A stretch of DNA of 64,000 bases from Leptospira perdikensis (GCF_004769575.1 NZ_RQGA01000014.1:186001-250000), one strand, 5' to 3'. Shown: positions 35,590-44,526, numbered from the stretch's first letter. A program made the numbers and translations. Notes: generated by a model not told the origin, from the letters alone.

Positions 35590-36264
35590 TTAAAAAAACT
35601 CTTTTAAAGTCGGTAAATCGTCAAATTTCCAATGGAAATCTGGAATTTCACCAGGAACTCCGTGGCCATAAGTGCAAAACCCAAAAGGGCAACCATTTTG
35701 TTTGGCGGCTTCCCAATCACTAAACCGGTCCCCAATCATGGCGATGGCGGTTGGTTCTAAATTGTATTTGCGAACATACTCAGCTAGGATTTCTCCTTTC
35801 GTATGAATGGTGTCTTGGTTTATGACTACGATGGGTTCAAAGTATTGCAAAACACCTGCTGTGTCTAAAACCGTTTCGATATATGCCTTTCTACCATTGG
35901 AAGCACAAGTGATGGTATAACCTTTTTCTTTGAGGTAATGAATGGTAGAACCTACACCGGCGTAGAAATCTCCACCGCCACTACGGATGGCATCACAAAG
36001 GAGATCCAGGACTCGTGCGGAAATGGTATCGCGTTCTATTTCCGGCAAACTGGGGAACAGGTTGGCAAAGATCGTTCGCACCGGTTTTCCAATTTCATTC
36101 ATAATCTGGTCATGGGTTGGTAGGGACGTGATTTTTCCCGTCTTGGCAGCAAACTCTTCGATTGCCTGCACATAGGTCTTAAAGATTATGGATTCTGAGG
36201 AAAATAAGGTCCCGTCGACATCGAAGGCGACCATGCGGATTTCCCCCAGGCGGTTTTCTTGCAT
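35590..36264 (-). CDS. HAD-superfamily phosphatase (PGP-like)
   Basis: The HAD motif [11 protein letters not shown] follows the start closely, and late motifs read [17 protein letters not shown]. Motif II is in [10 protein letters not shown] helical cap lies between, as in phosphoglycolate-phosphatase and PpaX relatives. ATG 36264 (225 residues) and ATG 36234 (215 residues) are possible; the latter has GGGGGA eight bases upstream. The open frame extends to 36504, but that extension overlaps the divergent aminomutase gene and does not look like protein. Substrate is unknown. Confidence 0.85.
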   Translation of the reverse strand: MQENRLGEIRMVAFDVDGTLFSSESIIFKTYVQAIEEFAAKTGKITSLPTHDQIMNEIGKPVRTIFANLFPSLPEIERDTISARVLDLLCDAIRSGGGDFYAGVGSTIHYLKEKGYTITCASNGRKAYIETVLDTAGVLQYFEPIVVINQDTIHTKGEILAEYVRKYNLEPTAIAMIGDRFSDWEAAKQNGCPFGFCTYGHGVPGEIPDFHWKFDDLPTLKEFF

Positions 36265-36316
36265 TACCACCAGAAAAGAATTTGGCGGTCTCTTGGCAAG
36301 TAAGGAATTGGAAGTT

Positions 36317-37522
36317 ATGCTCGTGCAAAGCAGTTTATCAGAAGTTCTTCGGGCGCGTGAAGAGTTGTTTTCCCGGACAAATTGGACGGATCCAACCTCC
36401 CAACTGCAAAACCGAGTGAAGGGAGAAGATCTTTCCCCGTATTTTGTACTCACTGAATCCGAAATCATTGGAATCAGGGAAACCATTCGTTTGCATGTAT
36501 CCACAACCCCGTATTACCTTTCTCTTTCCGACCCGAGTGACCCCAATTGTCCCATTCGCCGAATGATTGTTCCAAGGTCAGAAGAGGCTGTTCTTTCTTC
36601 CGAAGAAAGTTCGGATCCTCTAGAGGAAGAGCGTCTTAGTCCTGTTCGTGGGCTCACCCATATGTATCCCAATCGGGTACTTTTATTTTCCAACCATTCC
36701 TGCAGTGTGTATTGTAGACATTGTATGCGCGGTCGTAAGGTTTCTTCTAATGAAGAAAGAATGGAAAAAGGAGATTTGGAAAAAGCATTCGAATACATTC
36801 GAAACCATTCCGAAATTGAAGACGTTGTAATCAGTGGAGGTGATCCTCTAAATTTAGCTGATTCTAGGTTAGAATGGATTCTTTCGGAACTAAATTCTAT
36901 CCCTCATGTAAAAATTTGCCGGTTGGGAACAAGAAATCCTGTGACACTACCGTTTCGTATCACAGATACATTGTGCAAAATCATCGAAACATATAATAAT
37001 GACAATCTTTCTATTTTTTGTAATACGCAGTTCAATCATCCTAAAGAATGTACTAAGGAATCCAAAGAAGCCATTCTTCGATTGTTAAAAGCCGGAGTTT
37101 CCGTCGGCAACCAATCTGTCCTTCTGAAAGGAATCAATGATGACGAAGAGATAATGCTTACTCTTCATAAAAAACTATTAGAAATGAGAGTCCGTGCCTA
37201 CTACTTATATGATCCAGAACTCATTCCTGGTTCCAGAGGTTTTCGAACACCGCTTGCACGAGGGATTGAAATTGTAGAATATATGCGAGGAAAAATTGGC
37301 GGAATGGGAATCCCACAATTTGTAAACGATTTACCTGGAGGTGGCGGCAAAATTACAATTGCACCTAACTGGTATTTGGGGTATTATCCAAAAACACGAC
37401 AACATGTATTTCGTTCTGCACTGACAAAAAAAATTCACCTATCTTTTGAACCTGTTGGATCAGATAAGGAATCTTATTATCCCATCCTCAGCGAATCCGA
37501 TTGGGAGAAATTCCAACTATGA
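36317..37522 (+). CDS. KamA-family radical SAM aminomutase (lysine 2,3-aminomutase-like)
   Basis: The 402-residue protein (ATG 36317, GGAAG upstream) has radical SAM Cys129, Cys133 and Cys136 in CSVYCRHC. It has the PLP-binding Lys345 in the LPGGGGK loop. Two Asp residues that contact the substrate's epsilon-amino group in clostridial lysine aminomutase are conserved as Asp299 (YDPELIPG) and Asp338 (NDLPGGGGK). This supports a lysine-type substrate, forming beta-lysine. EpmB-type EF-P modification is an alternative, but no EpmA gene is beside it. The stop overlaps the ATP-grasp start (ATGA). The frame is open to 36188, but that part overlaps the HAD gene. Confidence 0.87.
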   Translation: MLVQSSLSEVLRAREELFSRTNWTDPTSQLQNRVKGEDLSPYFVLTESEIIGIRETIRLHVSTTPYYLSLSDPSDPNCPIRRMIVPRSEEAVLSSEESSDPLEEERLSPVRGLTHMYPNRVLLFSNHSCSVYCRHCMRGRKVSSNEERMEKGDLEKAFEYIRNHSEIEDVVISGGDPLNLADSRLEWILSELNSIPHVKICRLGTRNPVTLPFRITDTLCKIIETYNNDNLSIFCNTQFNHPKECTKESKEAILRLLKAGVSVGNQSVLLKGINDDEEIMLTLHKKLLEMRVRAYYLYDPELIPGSRGFRTPLARGIEIVEYMRGKIGGMGIPQFVNDLPGGGGKITIAPNWYLGYYPKTRQHVFRSALTKKIHLSFEPVGSDKESYYPILSESDWEKFQL

Positions 37523-38514
37523 AACGTACTGCAATTCTTGCATGTGATCTCTATGATCCGAATACACCGGAGCTTTGCCAAGAATGGGAATCGGAAGAGA
37601 CAATTCAAAATATGGAAAAGACCATATCAGAGTTAGGTTATGATGTAGCCATTTTATCTCATCCAACTGAAATCACTTCAGTTCTATCGGCTATCCCTAG
37701 CAAAAAAAGGGGAGATTGGATCGTATGGAATTTGGTTGAAGGTTATCATTCCCCAAACAGAGAGGCCTACATACCAGCGTTATGTGAATATTTAGCCATT
37801 CCTCATACTGGTAGTTCAGCCGCCGTCCAAACTTTAACTTTGGATAAATATAAAACCAAGTTATTTTTAAACTCCTTTGGTATACCTACAGCCGATTCCT
37901 GGTTTATCGAAGATCTAGACTTTATGCCAAAGGATCAGTTCCCTTTATTTGTCAAACCCAATGGAGAAGGTTCAAGTTTGGGAATTGGGGAAGGGAACCG
38001 GATCGACTCCCTTTCTGATTGGGCACGGGTGGCCCCTCCGCTTTTAGATAAATACAAAAGTTTACTTTTAGAAACATATCTTTCAGGAAGAGAATTGACC
38101 ATTGCCGTGATAGGAAACCAAGGAAAGTATCAAGTCACACCACCAGCCTATGTAGAATACCCAGGTACTGTTTATAGCGATTCTGTAAAATCCAAGGATA
38201 GTTTTGTCGAATCTTTAGATTTCTCTGTATCTAAAGAATTATCGAATTTATTAGAGGACTATTCCTTAAAAGTAGCAAAACTCCTTGGTAGTTCCGGTTA
38301 TATTCGATTGGATTTCAAACTTGAAAAAAATTTACCATTCCTTCTAGAAGTTAATGCCACTCCGGGATTTTCAAATATCTATTCCACCTTGCCCTTGTTA
38401 TGGGAAAAAACCGGGAAAAACTATTCCGAACTTCTCAATTATTGTTTGGACTTGGGTTTTGAAGAATACCATCATCATTTTCGTTATCAATATGCAAAGG
38501 ACCGAAACATATGA
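37519..38514 (+). CDS. ATP-grasp ligase, D-Ala-D-Ala ligase-like
   Basis: The 331-residue protein has the ATP-grasp signature [12 protein letters not shown] (about 145-156), [16 protein letters not shown], and the Mg-binding EVNATPGF (Glu277, Asn279). The N-terminal domain reads [18 protein letters not shown]. These resemble Ddl-type carboxylate-amine ligases. The long [15 protein letters not shown] segment replaces the usual omega loop, so the peptidoglycan Ddl reaction is not assured. ATG 37519 overlaps the aminomutase stop, and its own stop overlaps the next start. The tight coupling suggests it ligates the aminomutase product or a related amino acid; this is inference. Confidence 0.85.
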   Translation: MKRTAILACDLYDPNTPELCQEWESEETIQNMEKTISELGYDVAILSHPTEITSVLSAIPSKKRGDWIVWNLVEGYHSPNREAYIPALCEYLAIPHTGSSAAVQTLTLDKYKTKLFLNSFGIPTADSWFIEDLDFMPKDQFPLFVKPNGEGSSLGIGEGNRIDSLSDWARVAPPLLDKYKSLLLETYLSGRELTIAVIGNQGKYQVTPPAYVEYPGTVYSDSVKSKDSFVESLDFSVSKELSNLLEDYSLKVAKLLGSSGYIRLDFKLEKNLPFLLEVNATPGFSNIYSTLPLLWEKTGKNYSELLNYCLDLGFEEYHHHFRYQYAKDRNI

Positions 38515-39188
38515 ACTTAGTGAACACTTTAAAAACGGATGTCGAAACTCACCCAGTCCTCAAGTCGCAGTGGTTATTGGAACGAAACAAGTCGATGAGT
38601 TTTAATGATTTAATTTTATGGCTCAGCCAAGAATACTTTGTGTCCATTGGATTTGTGGACTGGTTTTTACAAGTAGCCGCAAAAACTAGAGATCAGAATG
38701 CTAAAATAATTCTCGTCGAAAATATTTGGGGGGAACTTGGAGAAGGGAAAATTGAGGACACTCATGTATCTATTCTCACCGAATTTTTAACTAAATTAAA
38801 CTTTGACTTTGTTAACCATACTCTGTTACCAGAAACAAAAACCTATTTGGATAAAATGGAAACTATTATTGGAAAAGGTTTTTTCTATGGGCTTGGGGCT
38901 TTAGGGCCTGCAAATGAATACCTTCTGAAACTGGAATACTCACAAATCTCCGAAGCTTATCAAAAACTTAAAGCCGAAATGACACTTCCCGAGGGAAAGT
39001 TTTTCCAAGTAAATTTGGATGCAGATGAGGGTCACAGCCAAAAAATGTTTGAGCTAATTAACCAAACTGCTGTTACGGATGAAGCCAAAAAACAGGTCAT
39101 TGAAGGGAATTTGTTGGCCCTTGCAGCTCGGGAAGATTTTTATACTGGGCTCACTCGACTCGACAAAGAACGACTGACTACAGTTTAG
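38511..39188 (+). CDS. Haem-oxygenase-like diiron protein (TenA/PqqC/CADD fold)
   Basis: The 225-residue all-helical protein matches the HDO (haem-oxygenase-like diiron oxidase) group. Aligned by spacing to the chlamydial CADD ligands, Glu78 and His85 (GELGEG to DTHVS, spacing seven), Glu136, Asp172 and His175 are present. The expected first His of HxxxDxxH is Asn168 (NLDADEGH). One metal ligand may therefore be altered. HDO enzymes oxidise or cleave amino acids and fatty acids with O2. It is the last gene of the aminomutase/ATP-grasp cassette, coupled by an ATGA overlap. TenA-type thiaminase is less likely because its Cys/Glu motif is not seen. Confidence 0.8.
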   Translation: MNLVNTLKTDVETHPVLKSQWLLERNKSMSFNDLILWLSQEYFVSIGFVDWFLQVAAKTRDQNAKIILVENIWGELGEGKIEDTHVSILTEFLTKLNFDFVNHTLLPETKTYLDKMETIIGKGFFYGLGALGPANEYLLKLEYSQISEAYQKLKAEMTLPEGKFFQVNLDADEGHSQKMFELINQTAVTDEAKKQVIEGNLLALAAREDFYTGLTRLDKERLTTV

Positions 39189-39528
39189 TTCGCAAACGTT
39201 TCAATAAGTACATCGTTGCCATACCGAAGAAAGGAACTAAAGGCAAATACAAAAGAAACGCAAAATATTTGTATTTGTCCATTTTCCAAAGGATTTGTCG
39301 TACTGCAAAAAATCCAGGATATCTGTTTCCTTCCGTGATGAACTGGACTTCTCCAACACAAAGTTCTTTTGATAGTTGTTTGTGTATAGATTCGAGTTCT
39401 ATTTTTGAGAGACTATGATAGGAAACAATGACAACCTTGTCCTTTGTTTTTTCCCGAATGGATTTGGCAAGTCGCGTACAAAAGTCGCAGTTCCCATCAT
39501 AAACAAGGATTGAATTTTGGTTCTGCAT
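39178..39528 (-). CDS. DUF393 thiol-disulfide oxidoreductase-like protein
   Basis: The opening YDGNCDFCTRLAKSI carries the CxxC of the DUF393 (DCC) family, with a thioredoxin-like pattern and a hydrophobic C-terminus (YFAFLLYLPLVPFFGMATMYLL). Length, 116 residues, is usual. It probably handles thiol-disulfide exchange near the membrane. It is the last gene of the bfr operon, eight bases after the NAGS stop, and its 3' end overlaps the convergent diiron gene by 11 bases. Confidence 0.83.
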   Translation of the reverse strand: MQNQNSILVYDGNCDFCTRLAKSIREKTKDKVVIVSYHSLSKIELESIHKQLSKELCVGEVQFITEGNRYPGFFAVRQILWKMDKYKYFAFLLYLPLVPFFGMATMYLLKRLRTKL

Positions 39529-39536
39529 TGATTTTT

Positions 39537-40682
39537 TTATTTTGGGAAAAAATCTTCCGGTTGGTCTTTTAAAATTTGTATGGTTGCGGGAATTAAGGAC
39601 TGGTTAAGCCCCAACCAATAATAATACCAACTTTCGTCCTTTTCGATTCCTTGTGCCACTGACATATACCATTTATTGATATTGTTATCCGGTTTACTTC
39701 GCCAAAATAGTGGACGACAATGTTCGAGAATTTGATCCCAAATATCACGTCCCACTCCCGCACCGCGTGCTACACCGTTCACCGCAAATTTAGAAAGTAG
39801 GTATCCGTGTTCTGTTTTTTGCATCCAAGCACAAGCCCTGTAAGACTCTTCTAAAAACAAAACATCAAATTTTGTATTGTAGAACTCTGGTTTTAAAGGT
39901 TTGCCAAAGGATTCTTCTATGAGTTGGAATACTCGTTTCATATCCACTTCCGCAGGGGAATAACAAACCTTAATTTTATTTTTTCGCTTAACTAGAGTTC
40001 CACTTCCCTTTACGGTAAAAAGTTCCGTAAGTAAGGTGAAAGGGGACGTAAGTACAATACTGAACTTCGGATCTTCTATTTTAGAAAGTAAACCTTCTGA
40101 TAAATGAACAAACTCCTCTTGTGATCGGGACAGAGATATTCCTTCCGGTAAAGAAAATGATTGGTCTCTTTGTAGAATAGATTTTACTTTGCCTGTGTTT
40201 GGATCCTTCAGTGGTCCATCAATGGATACGTAAATGACTTTGGAAGAATGTAAAATAGATCTACATCTGTCGAGGAGAGCCGAAAGTTTTTCCGAATCAT
40301 CATCCCAAAGTAGGATGGGAATTTTTTTTTGACGGATACTTTCTGTGACTTCCTCTTTGAGTGGAAGGTTACGATCGACTACTTGGTAAGAAAAACCAAG
40401 ACTTCTTTCTCCTTCGGAATTCATTTGTTCCAGTGGAAAAAAGAGTTTTAGATATTGGAAACTATCCACTTCCAAAACAACAAATGGAAATAAATCCAAT
40501 TGATAGAGTAATTTTAAATCTGAAAAAAGGGCTTCGGAACTATTAAAAATCGTTTCAGAATCCGCATAAAGAATGGCGAACGATTCCGGAGAAAGAGATT
40601 GGAATTCCTTTAAAAATAGAAGTCCATCTCTTGGATCTCTCGTGATTTCAAAGACTCGACTGAGTACGTCTTTGGAATTCAT
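39537..40682 (-). CDS. Vertebrate-type N-acetylglutamate synthase (degenerate kinase + NAT domain)
   Basis: The C-terminal 150 residues match the NAT domain of vertebrate-like NAGS: LSKFAVNGVARGAGVGRDIW and PLFWRSKPDNNINKWY, ending WYYYWLGLN. The N-terminal about 230 residues follow the amino-acid-kinase fold, with the ELFTVKGSGTLVKR hallmark of N-acetylglutamate kinases. The glycine-rich ATP loop and KYGG-type start are absent, so kinase activity is unlikely. It should make N-acetylglutamate from glutamate and acetyl-CoA, the first step of arginine synthesis. It overlaps the THUMP methyltransferase stop (ATGA). Length is 381 residues. Confidence 0.82.
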   Translation of the reverse strand: MNSKDVLSRVFEITRDPRDGLLFLKEFQSLSPESFAILYADSETIFNSSEALFSDLKLLYQLDLFPFVVLEVDSFQYLKLFFPLEQMNSEGERSLGFSYQVVDRNLPLKEEVTESIRQKKIPILLWDDDSEKLSALLDRCRSILHSSKVIYVSIDGPLKDPNTGKVKSILQRDQSFSLPEGISLSRSQEEFVHLSEGLLSKIEDPKFSIVLTSPFTLLTELFTVKGSGTLVKRKNKIKVCYSPAEVDMKRVFQLIEESFGKPLKPEFYNTKFDVLFLEESYRACAWMQKTEHGYLLSKFAVNGVARGAGVGRDIWDQILEHCRPLFWRSKPDNNINKWYMSVAQGIEKDESWYYYWLGLNQSLIPATIQILKDQPEDFFPK

Positions 40683-41755
40683 TTCCCCCCTCGGATTTCA
40701 TAGTCCACGATCTTTGCTTTTAGGTTGGCATGTTTTAGACTTAAATGAGAATTTTCTTTCAAACCAAACTTTCCTAAAAGAGAAAAATCAGCGGAAAGAA
40801 CGGTAAACTTCCAACCACCAAACTCGTTTTTGATGACCCTACCGAATTGAAAGTACATCTCTCTCAAATCTTCCATTGGTTTTCCAATTCTGTCCCCGTA
40901 AGGTGGATTTGTGACAACGTGACCATTTTTACCAAAATTGTTTTTTAATTCCAAACAATTTCCGACTTCAAATTGGACAAAGTCTTCCACTCCAGCCTCG
41001 TAAGCGTTTTCTTTTGCTATGCGAACGGCTTCTGGATCGATATCAAATCCGAATAAATGTGGTGCATCGGGTTTTTCCTTTTTTCTTTCTGAGAATACGT
41101 AAGTAGGAAAAAGAATTTGAAAAACGGGTGATTCAGCAAATAAAAACCGATTGATTTCCCCATAGAGACGTTCTCTAAGTGCCGCTTCAATCAGAATGGT
41201 TCCCGATCCACACATAGGATCTACTAAAGTGTTTCCTTCTTTCCATCCAGAGGTTTCTAACATGGCTTGGGCAATGGGTTCCCGTACAGGGGCATTTCCT
41301 GCAAACAATCGATACCCACGTCTTCCGACAGGATCACCGGAGAGGGAAATCTCAATACTAAACCTATCTGTATGGGAACGAACCACGATTGTGATGTCTG
41401 CCATTCGTTTTTCAATTTCAGGAAGGGGGATTTTTTTACTACGAAGTCTATCGAGAACAGCATCTTTCATCCGATGCATGGTGAATTCTGAGTTTCTTAG
41501 TTTGTCTTTGGTCTCTGCATCAATGCGAAAACTGACTTCCGGGCCAATGTATTTTTCCCAGGGAAGTTCACTTGCTTTTGCATAAAACTCATCATAATCA
41601 TCGGCATTATCATGTAGCAGCTGTAAATTGATACGAGATGCAAATTTTGTATGAATGGCAAACTGAATGACATCTTCTTTTTTTCCGGAAAAGAAGACAC
41701 CACCTCGATTTGAACTATCAATTTTGAGATGGTGTGTTTTTAATTCGGATTCCAA
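40679..41755 (-). CDS. THUMP-domain class I SAM rRNA methyltransferase (RlmL/Trm14-like)
   Basis: A THUMP domain (about 1-140) precedes a methyltransferase domain with SAM motif LVDPMCGSGTILIEAA, FGFDIDPEAVRIAKENA and catalytic-type NPPYGDRIG. This fits N2-guanine methylation of rRNA (RlmL-type) or tRNA. The only canonical start, TTG 41755, cuts off a conserved THUMP N-terminus. The frame is open upstream to ATA at 41812, which has AGGAG seven bases away and overlaps the bfr stop, adding 19 residues that read CGEGLSPLLESEL. I suspect the ATA is the true start (see findings). Confidence 0.88.
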   Translation of the reverse strand: MESELKTHHLKIDSSNRGGVFFSGKKEDVIQFAIHTKFASRINLQLLHDNADDYDEFYAKASELPWEKYIGPEVSFRIDAETKDKLRNSEFTMHRMKDAVLDRLRSKKIPLPEIEKRMADITIVVRSHTDRFSIEISLSGDPVGRRGYRLFAGNAPVREPIAQAMLETSGWKEGNTLVDPMCGSGTILIEAALRERLYGEINRFLFAESPVFQILFPTYVFSERKKEKPDAPHLFGFDIDPEAVRIAKENAYEAGVEDFVQFEVGNCLELKNNFGKNGHVVTNPPYGDRIGKPMEDLREMYFQFGRVIKNEFGGWKFTVLSADFSLLGKFGLKENSHLSLKHANLKAKIVDYEIRGGK

Positions 41756-41808
41756 AAGCGGAGAAAGACCTTCTCCGCAAATGGCATGGTAAGTGGGGTG
41801 AGTAGGTT

Positions 41809-42285
41809 TTATTCCGAGTCTCCTAATTTCTGTGCCAAGTAGTTCTGGATACTGATGGATTCAATGATGGATTTTTGAGTTTCAATCCAATCAATATGTT
41901 CTTCTTCGGAAACCAGGATTTTTTCTAATAACTCTCTTGTTCCGTTGTCTTTTGCGGCAACACAAATATCGATTCCTCGATTGAGTCTTTCCACAGCACC
42001 ATATTCCAACTGTAAGTCATGATCCAACATTTCCGGAACTGATTTTCCTACATTGATTTTTGAGTATTTTTGTAGATCGGGAATTCCATCGAAATATAAG
42101 ATTCTCTCGATGATTTCGTCCGCATGTTTCATTTCTTCTATGGACTCTTTCCTGAGGTAGTCTGCAAGTTCCAAATATCCCCAGTTTTTACAGAGTTTTG
42201 CATGAATAAAATACTGATTGATGGCTGTGAGTTCTGCTGTGAGAACTTCCGCTAAAATGTCGATTACTTCTTTCTTTCCCTTCAT
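41809..42285 (-). CDS. bfr: Bacterioferritin
   Basis: The 158-residue four-helix protein has the ferroxidase ligands Glu18, Glu51/His54 in EEMKHADE, Glu94 and Glu127/His130 in SEEEHIDW. Met52 is the haem-binding residue, so it is a haem bacterioferritin and not a ferritin. It stores iron and detoxifies Fe(II) with peroxide or oxygen. It heads an operon with the THUMP methyltransferase, NAGS and DUF393 genes and is divergent from the thiolase gene. Iron regulation is expected, but no clear operator is seen in the 79-base intergenic region. Confidence 0.95.
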   Translation of the reverse strand: MKGKKEVIDILAEVLTAELTAINQYFIHAKLCKNWGYLELADYLRKESIEEMKHADEIIERILYFDGIPDLQKYSKINVGKSVPEMLDHDLQLEYGAVERLNRGIDICVAAKDNGTRELLEKILVSEEEHIDWIETQKSIIESISIQNYLAQKLGDSE

Positions 42286-42364
42286 ATGGGTGGCCTCATT
42301 TTATTGCGTTCAAATGGAAAGATAATTGGTTTTCATAGAATAGGCAAGCTTAAACTATATTCGT

Positions 42365-43465
42365 ATGAATAAAGTTTACATTCACAATCCTGCATTGAGT
42401 GTATTCGGAAAACACAAAGGATCACAGTTAGATTTATCCTTTGCGACCGCAAAACAATCTGTACATGAGTTTCAATCTCACAAAATTCAGTTCATTATCT
42501 ACGCTAGTTTCTCACCGGATTCTTATAATAAAGAATACCATTTATCTGCAAAACTTCCTAATCGTCTTGGCCTTCGTGATTTGTATTCAGTAAGAATGGA
42601 AACAGCATCCTCTTCTGGTGCTGCAGCGTTTCAATTGGGAGTGAATTTAATTCTCAGTGGCAGATTTGATCACGGTTTGGTTGTTGCGACGGAACTCATG
42701 TCAGAGCTTAGTCGAGAAGAAAGTAATCTATTGTTAGGTTCCGTTTTATCTGATTCACAAAGGTTACTTGGGATGTCTATGGCACAAGGTGGTGCCATGA
42801 TCACTCGTAAATATTTAGATGACTATGGTTATAAAGAAGATGATCTTTATGCGATTGCAAAAAAACTTCATGACAATGGACTAAAGAATCCGAAGGCCCA
42901 TATCAAAAAGAATTTAACTTGGGAAGATTATAGTAACCAACCAAAAATTGCGAGTCCCTTGGGGCTCTATGATATCTCTCCACTATCGGATGGTTCTGCG
43001 GCTCTAATCCTTTCCAAAGATCCTAGCTCCGTTGTTGTGAAAGGAATGGGTTCGGGTACGGCTCCCTTCCTATCTTCTGCTGAATCGAGTTTTCTTGCCA
43101 ACCGCATTGCTTTTGAAAAAGCATACAAAGAAGCGGGAGTGAGTCCAATGGATATCGATTTTGCCGAATTACATGATGCCTTCACTCCTTTTGAGCTGGT
43201 AGGTGCCGAAGATGCTGGTTTTTTCAAACGAGGAGAGGCCTTATTCCAAGTGAAGGCAGGTCTCACTCATCCCAAGGGTAAAATCCCTATCAATTCTTCT
43301 GGGGGCCTCAAATCAAGGGGCCATCCGGTGGGTGCCTCGGGTCTTGCACAAATCGTAGAACTTTGCCGCTTCTTTGAGGAATGGCCGGAAAAGCGGTTGG
43401 CAGTAGCACAAAGTATAGGTGGACTTGCTACAAACAACTTTGTGTCGATATTAGAAAGAGAGTGA
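42365..43465 (+). CDS. Thiolase-family protein with Ser at nucleophile position
   Basis: The 366-residue protein has the thiolase fold, with LHDAFTPFELVGAED (His270) and the C-terminal GHPVGASGLAQI (His320). The N-terminal nucleophile motif, normally Cys in a CASG-type sequence, reads ETASSSGAAA with Ser82 at the Cys position and no Cys nearby. It is probably not a classical acetyl-CoA acetyltransferase; it may be a condensing-type or regulatory relative such as archaeal HMG-CoA-associated proteins. The gene overlaps the GT9 start (TGATG) and begins a four-gene run. Confidence 0.82.
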   Translation: MNKVYIHNPALSVFGKHKGSQLDLSFATAKQSVHEFQSHKIQFIIYASFSPDSYNKEYHLSAKLPNRLGLRDLYSVRMETASSSGAAAFQLGVNLILSGRFDHGLVVATELMSELSREESNLLLGSVLSDSQRLLGMSMAQGGAMITRKYLDDYGYKEDDLYAIAKKLHDNGLKNPKAHIKKNLTWEDYSNQPKIASPLGLYDISPLSDGSAALILSKDPSSVVVKGMGSGTAPFLSSAESSFLANRIAFEKAYKEAGVSPMDIDFAELHDAFTPFELVGAEDAGFFKRGEALFQVKAGLTHPKGKIPINSSGGLKSRGHPVGASGLAQIVELCRFFEEWPEKRLAVAQSIGGLATNNFVSILERE

Positions 43466-44526
43466 TGCCCGAAAAAATACTGATCATCCAAACCGCCTTC
43501 CTAGGAGACCTGATCCTTTCGACTTCGTTTTTTCATGCAGTCAAAACAGAACATCCGGGAGCAGAACTTCATGTGTTAGTAAATGCTGGCACAGAGACTG
43601 TATTGGATCATAATCCTGATATAACAAAAGTTTGGTCTTTAGATAAAAAGAAGATTAAGAAAAATCCATTTGCTTTTTTACACTTTGCTAATTTGTTAAA
43701 AAAGGAAAATTTTAATAAGGTATACTCTGCGCATTTTTCTTTTCGATCGAGTTTACTTTCTTACCTGACAAAGGCTCCTATCAGGATAGGATACAAAGAG
43801 TCAGGATTTTCTTTTTTACATACAAAGACCGTCCAAAGGCCGAAACAAGGTCCACACGAAGTCGAAAAACTTTTTTCACTATTATTTGAAGAATATGATT
43901 ATCCAACTGGTAGAGAAAGAAGACCTTATCTTTTTCCTGGTCCAGTAGAGGAAGGATCTTTTACCAATAAAAAAAAGGAGATCCTTTCCAACGATGAAGG
44001 TTATATACTAATTGCACCATCATCTCTTTGGGAAACCAAAAGAATGCCTGAAGAAAAATTTGTCAGTGTCATCACTCAAATCCTTCGTAAACGAAAAGAG
44101 ACGGTGATTCTTATTGGAAGTAAGGCTGATTTAGAAATAGAAAGTAATATATTCCGTCTGATGAAAACGGAACCATTACAACTTCGGGAACGGGATCGTC
44201 TTTTATCACTTGTGGGAAAAACAAATTTAAAAGAATTAATGGTTTGGATTCGCAACGCAAACGCGATCATTTCTAATGATTCAAGCCCCATCCACTTTGC
44301 TTCCGCATTCAATACACCGACGGTTATGTTATATGGTGCTACCATTCCTGCTTTTGGTTACGGAAGTCTTTCTGATAGACATAAAATTATGGAAGTCCAA
44401 GGTCTAAATTGTAGGCCTTGTGGAATCCATGGGGGGCGGATTTGTCCCGAGGGACATTTCCGTTGTATGATGGACCAAAACCCAGTCCGTATCTTTGAAG
44501 CCCTAGAGGAAGTTATCAAATTATGA
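43465..44526 (+). CDS. Glycosyltransferase family 9 (heptosyltransferase-like)
   Basis: Start ATG 43465 gives the GT9 opening KILIIQTAFLGDLILSTSF. The frame is open upstream but that part lies inside the thiolase gene. Later motifs include APSSLWETKRMPEEKF (diphosphonucleotide-sugar region), NDSSPIHFASAFNTPTVMLY, and CRPCGIHGGRICPEGHF. The family adds heptoses or related sugars to the lipopolysaccharide inner core at the cytoplasmic face. The exact sugar is unknown. 353 residues. The TGATG overlap with thiolase and ATGA with pepP indicate one transcript. Confidence 0.9.
   Translation: MPEKILIIQTAFLGDLILSTSFFHAVKTEHPGAELHVLVNAGTETVLDHNPDITKVWSLDKKKIKKNPFAFLHFANLLKKENFNKVYSAHFSFRSSLLSYLTKAPIRIGYKESGFSFLHTKTVQRPKQGPHEVEKLFSLLFEEYDYPTGRERRPYLFPGPVEEGSFTNKKKEILSNDEGYILIAPSSLWETKRMPEEKFVSVITQILRKRKETVILIGSKADLEIESNIFRLMKTEPLQLRERDRLLSLVGKTNLKELMVWIRNANAIISNDSSPIHFASAFNTPTVMLYGATIPAFGYGSLSDRHKIMEVQGLNCRPCGIHGGRICPEGHFRCMMDQNPVRIFEALEEVIKL

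Noticed and set aside
36188..36316. N-terminal extension of the aminomutase frame upstream of 36317
   Set aside because: It overlaps the divergent HAD gene, has no family similarity, and a better start with GGAAG exists at 36317.
36265..36504. Long N-terminal extension of the HAD gene
   Set aside because: It is antisense to the aminomutase N-terminus and starts far before the HAD motif I; family proteins start close to DVDGTL.
43381..43464. Upstream extension of the GT9 gene into the thiolase gene
   Set aside because: The GT9 family begins at ATG 43465 with KILIIQTAFLGD; the extension only reads thiolase bases in another frame.
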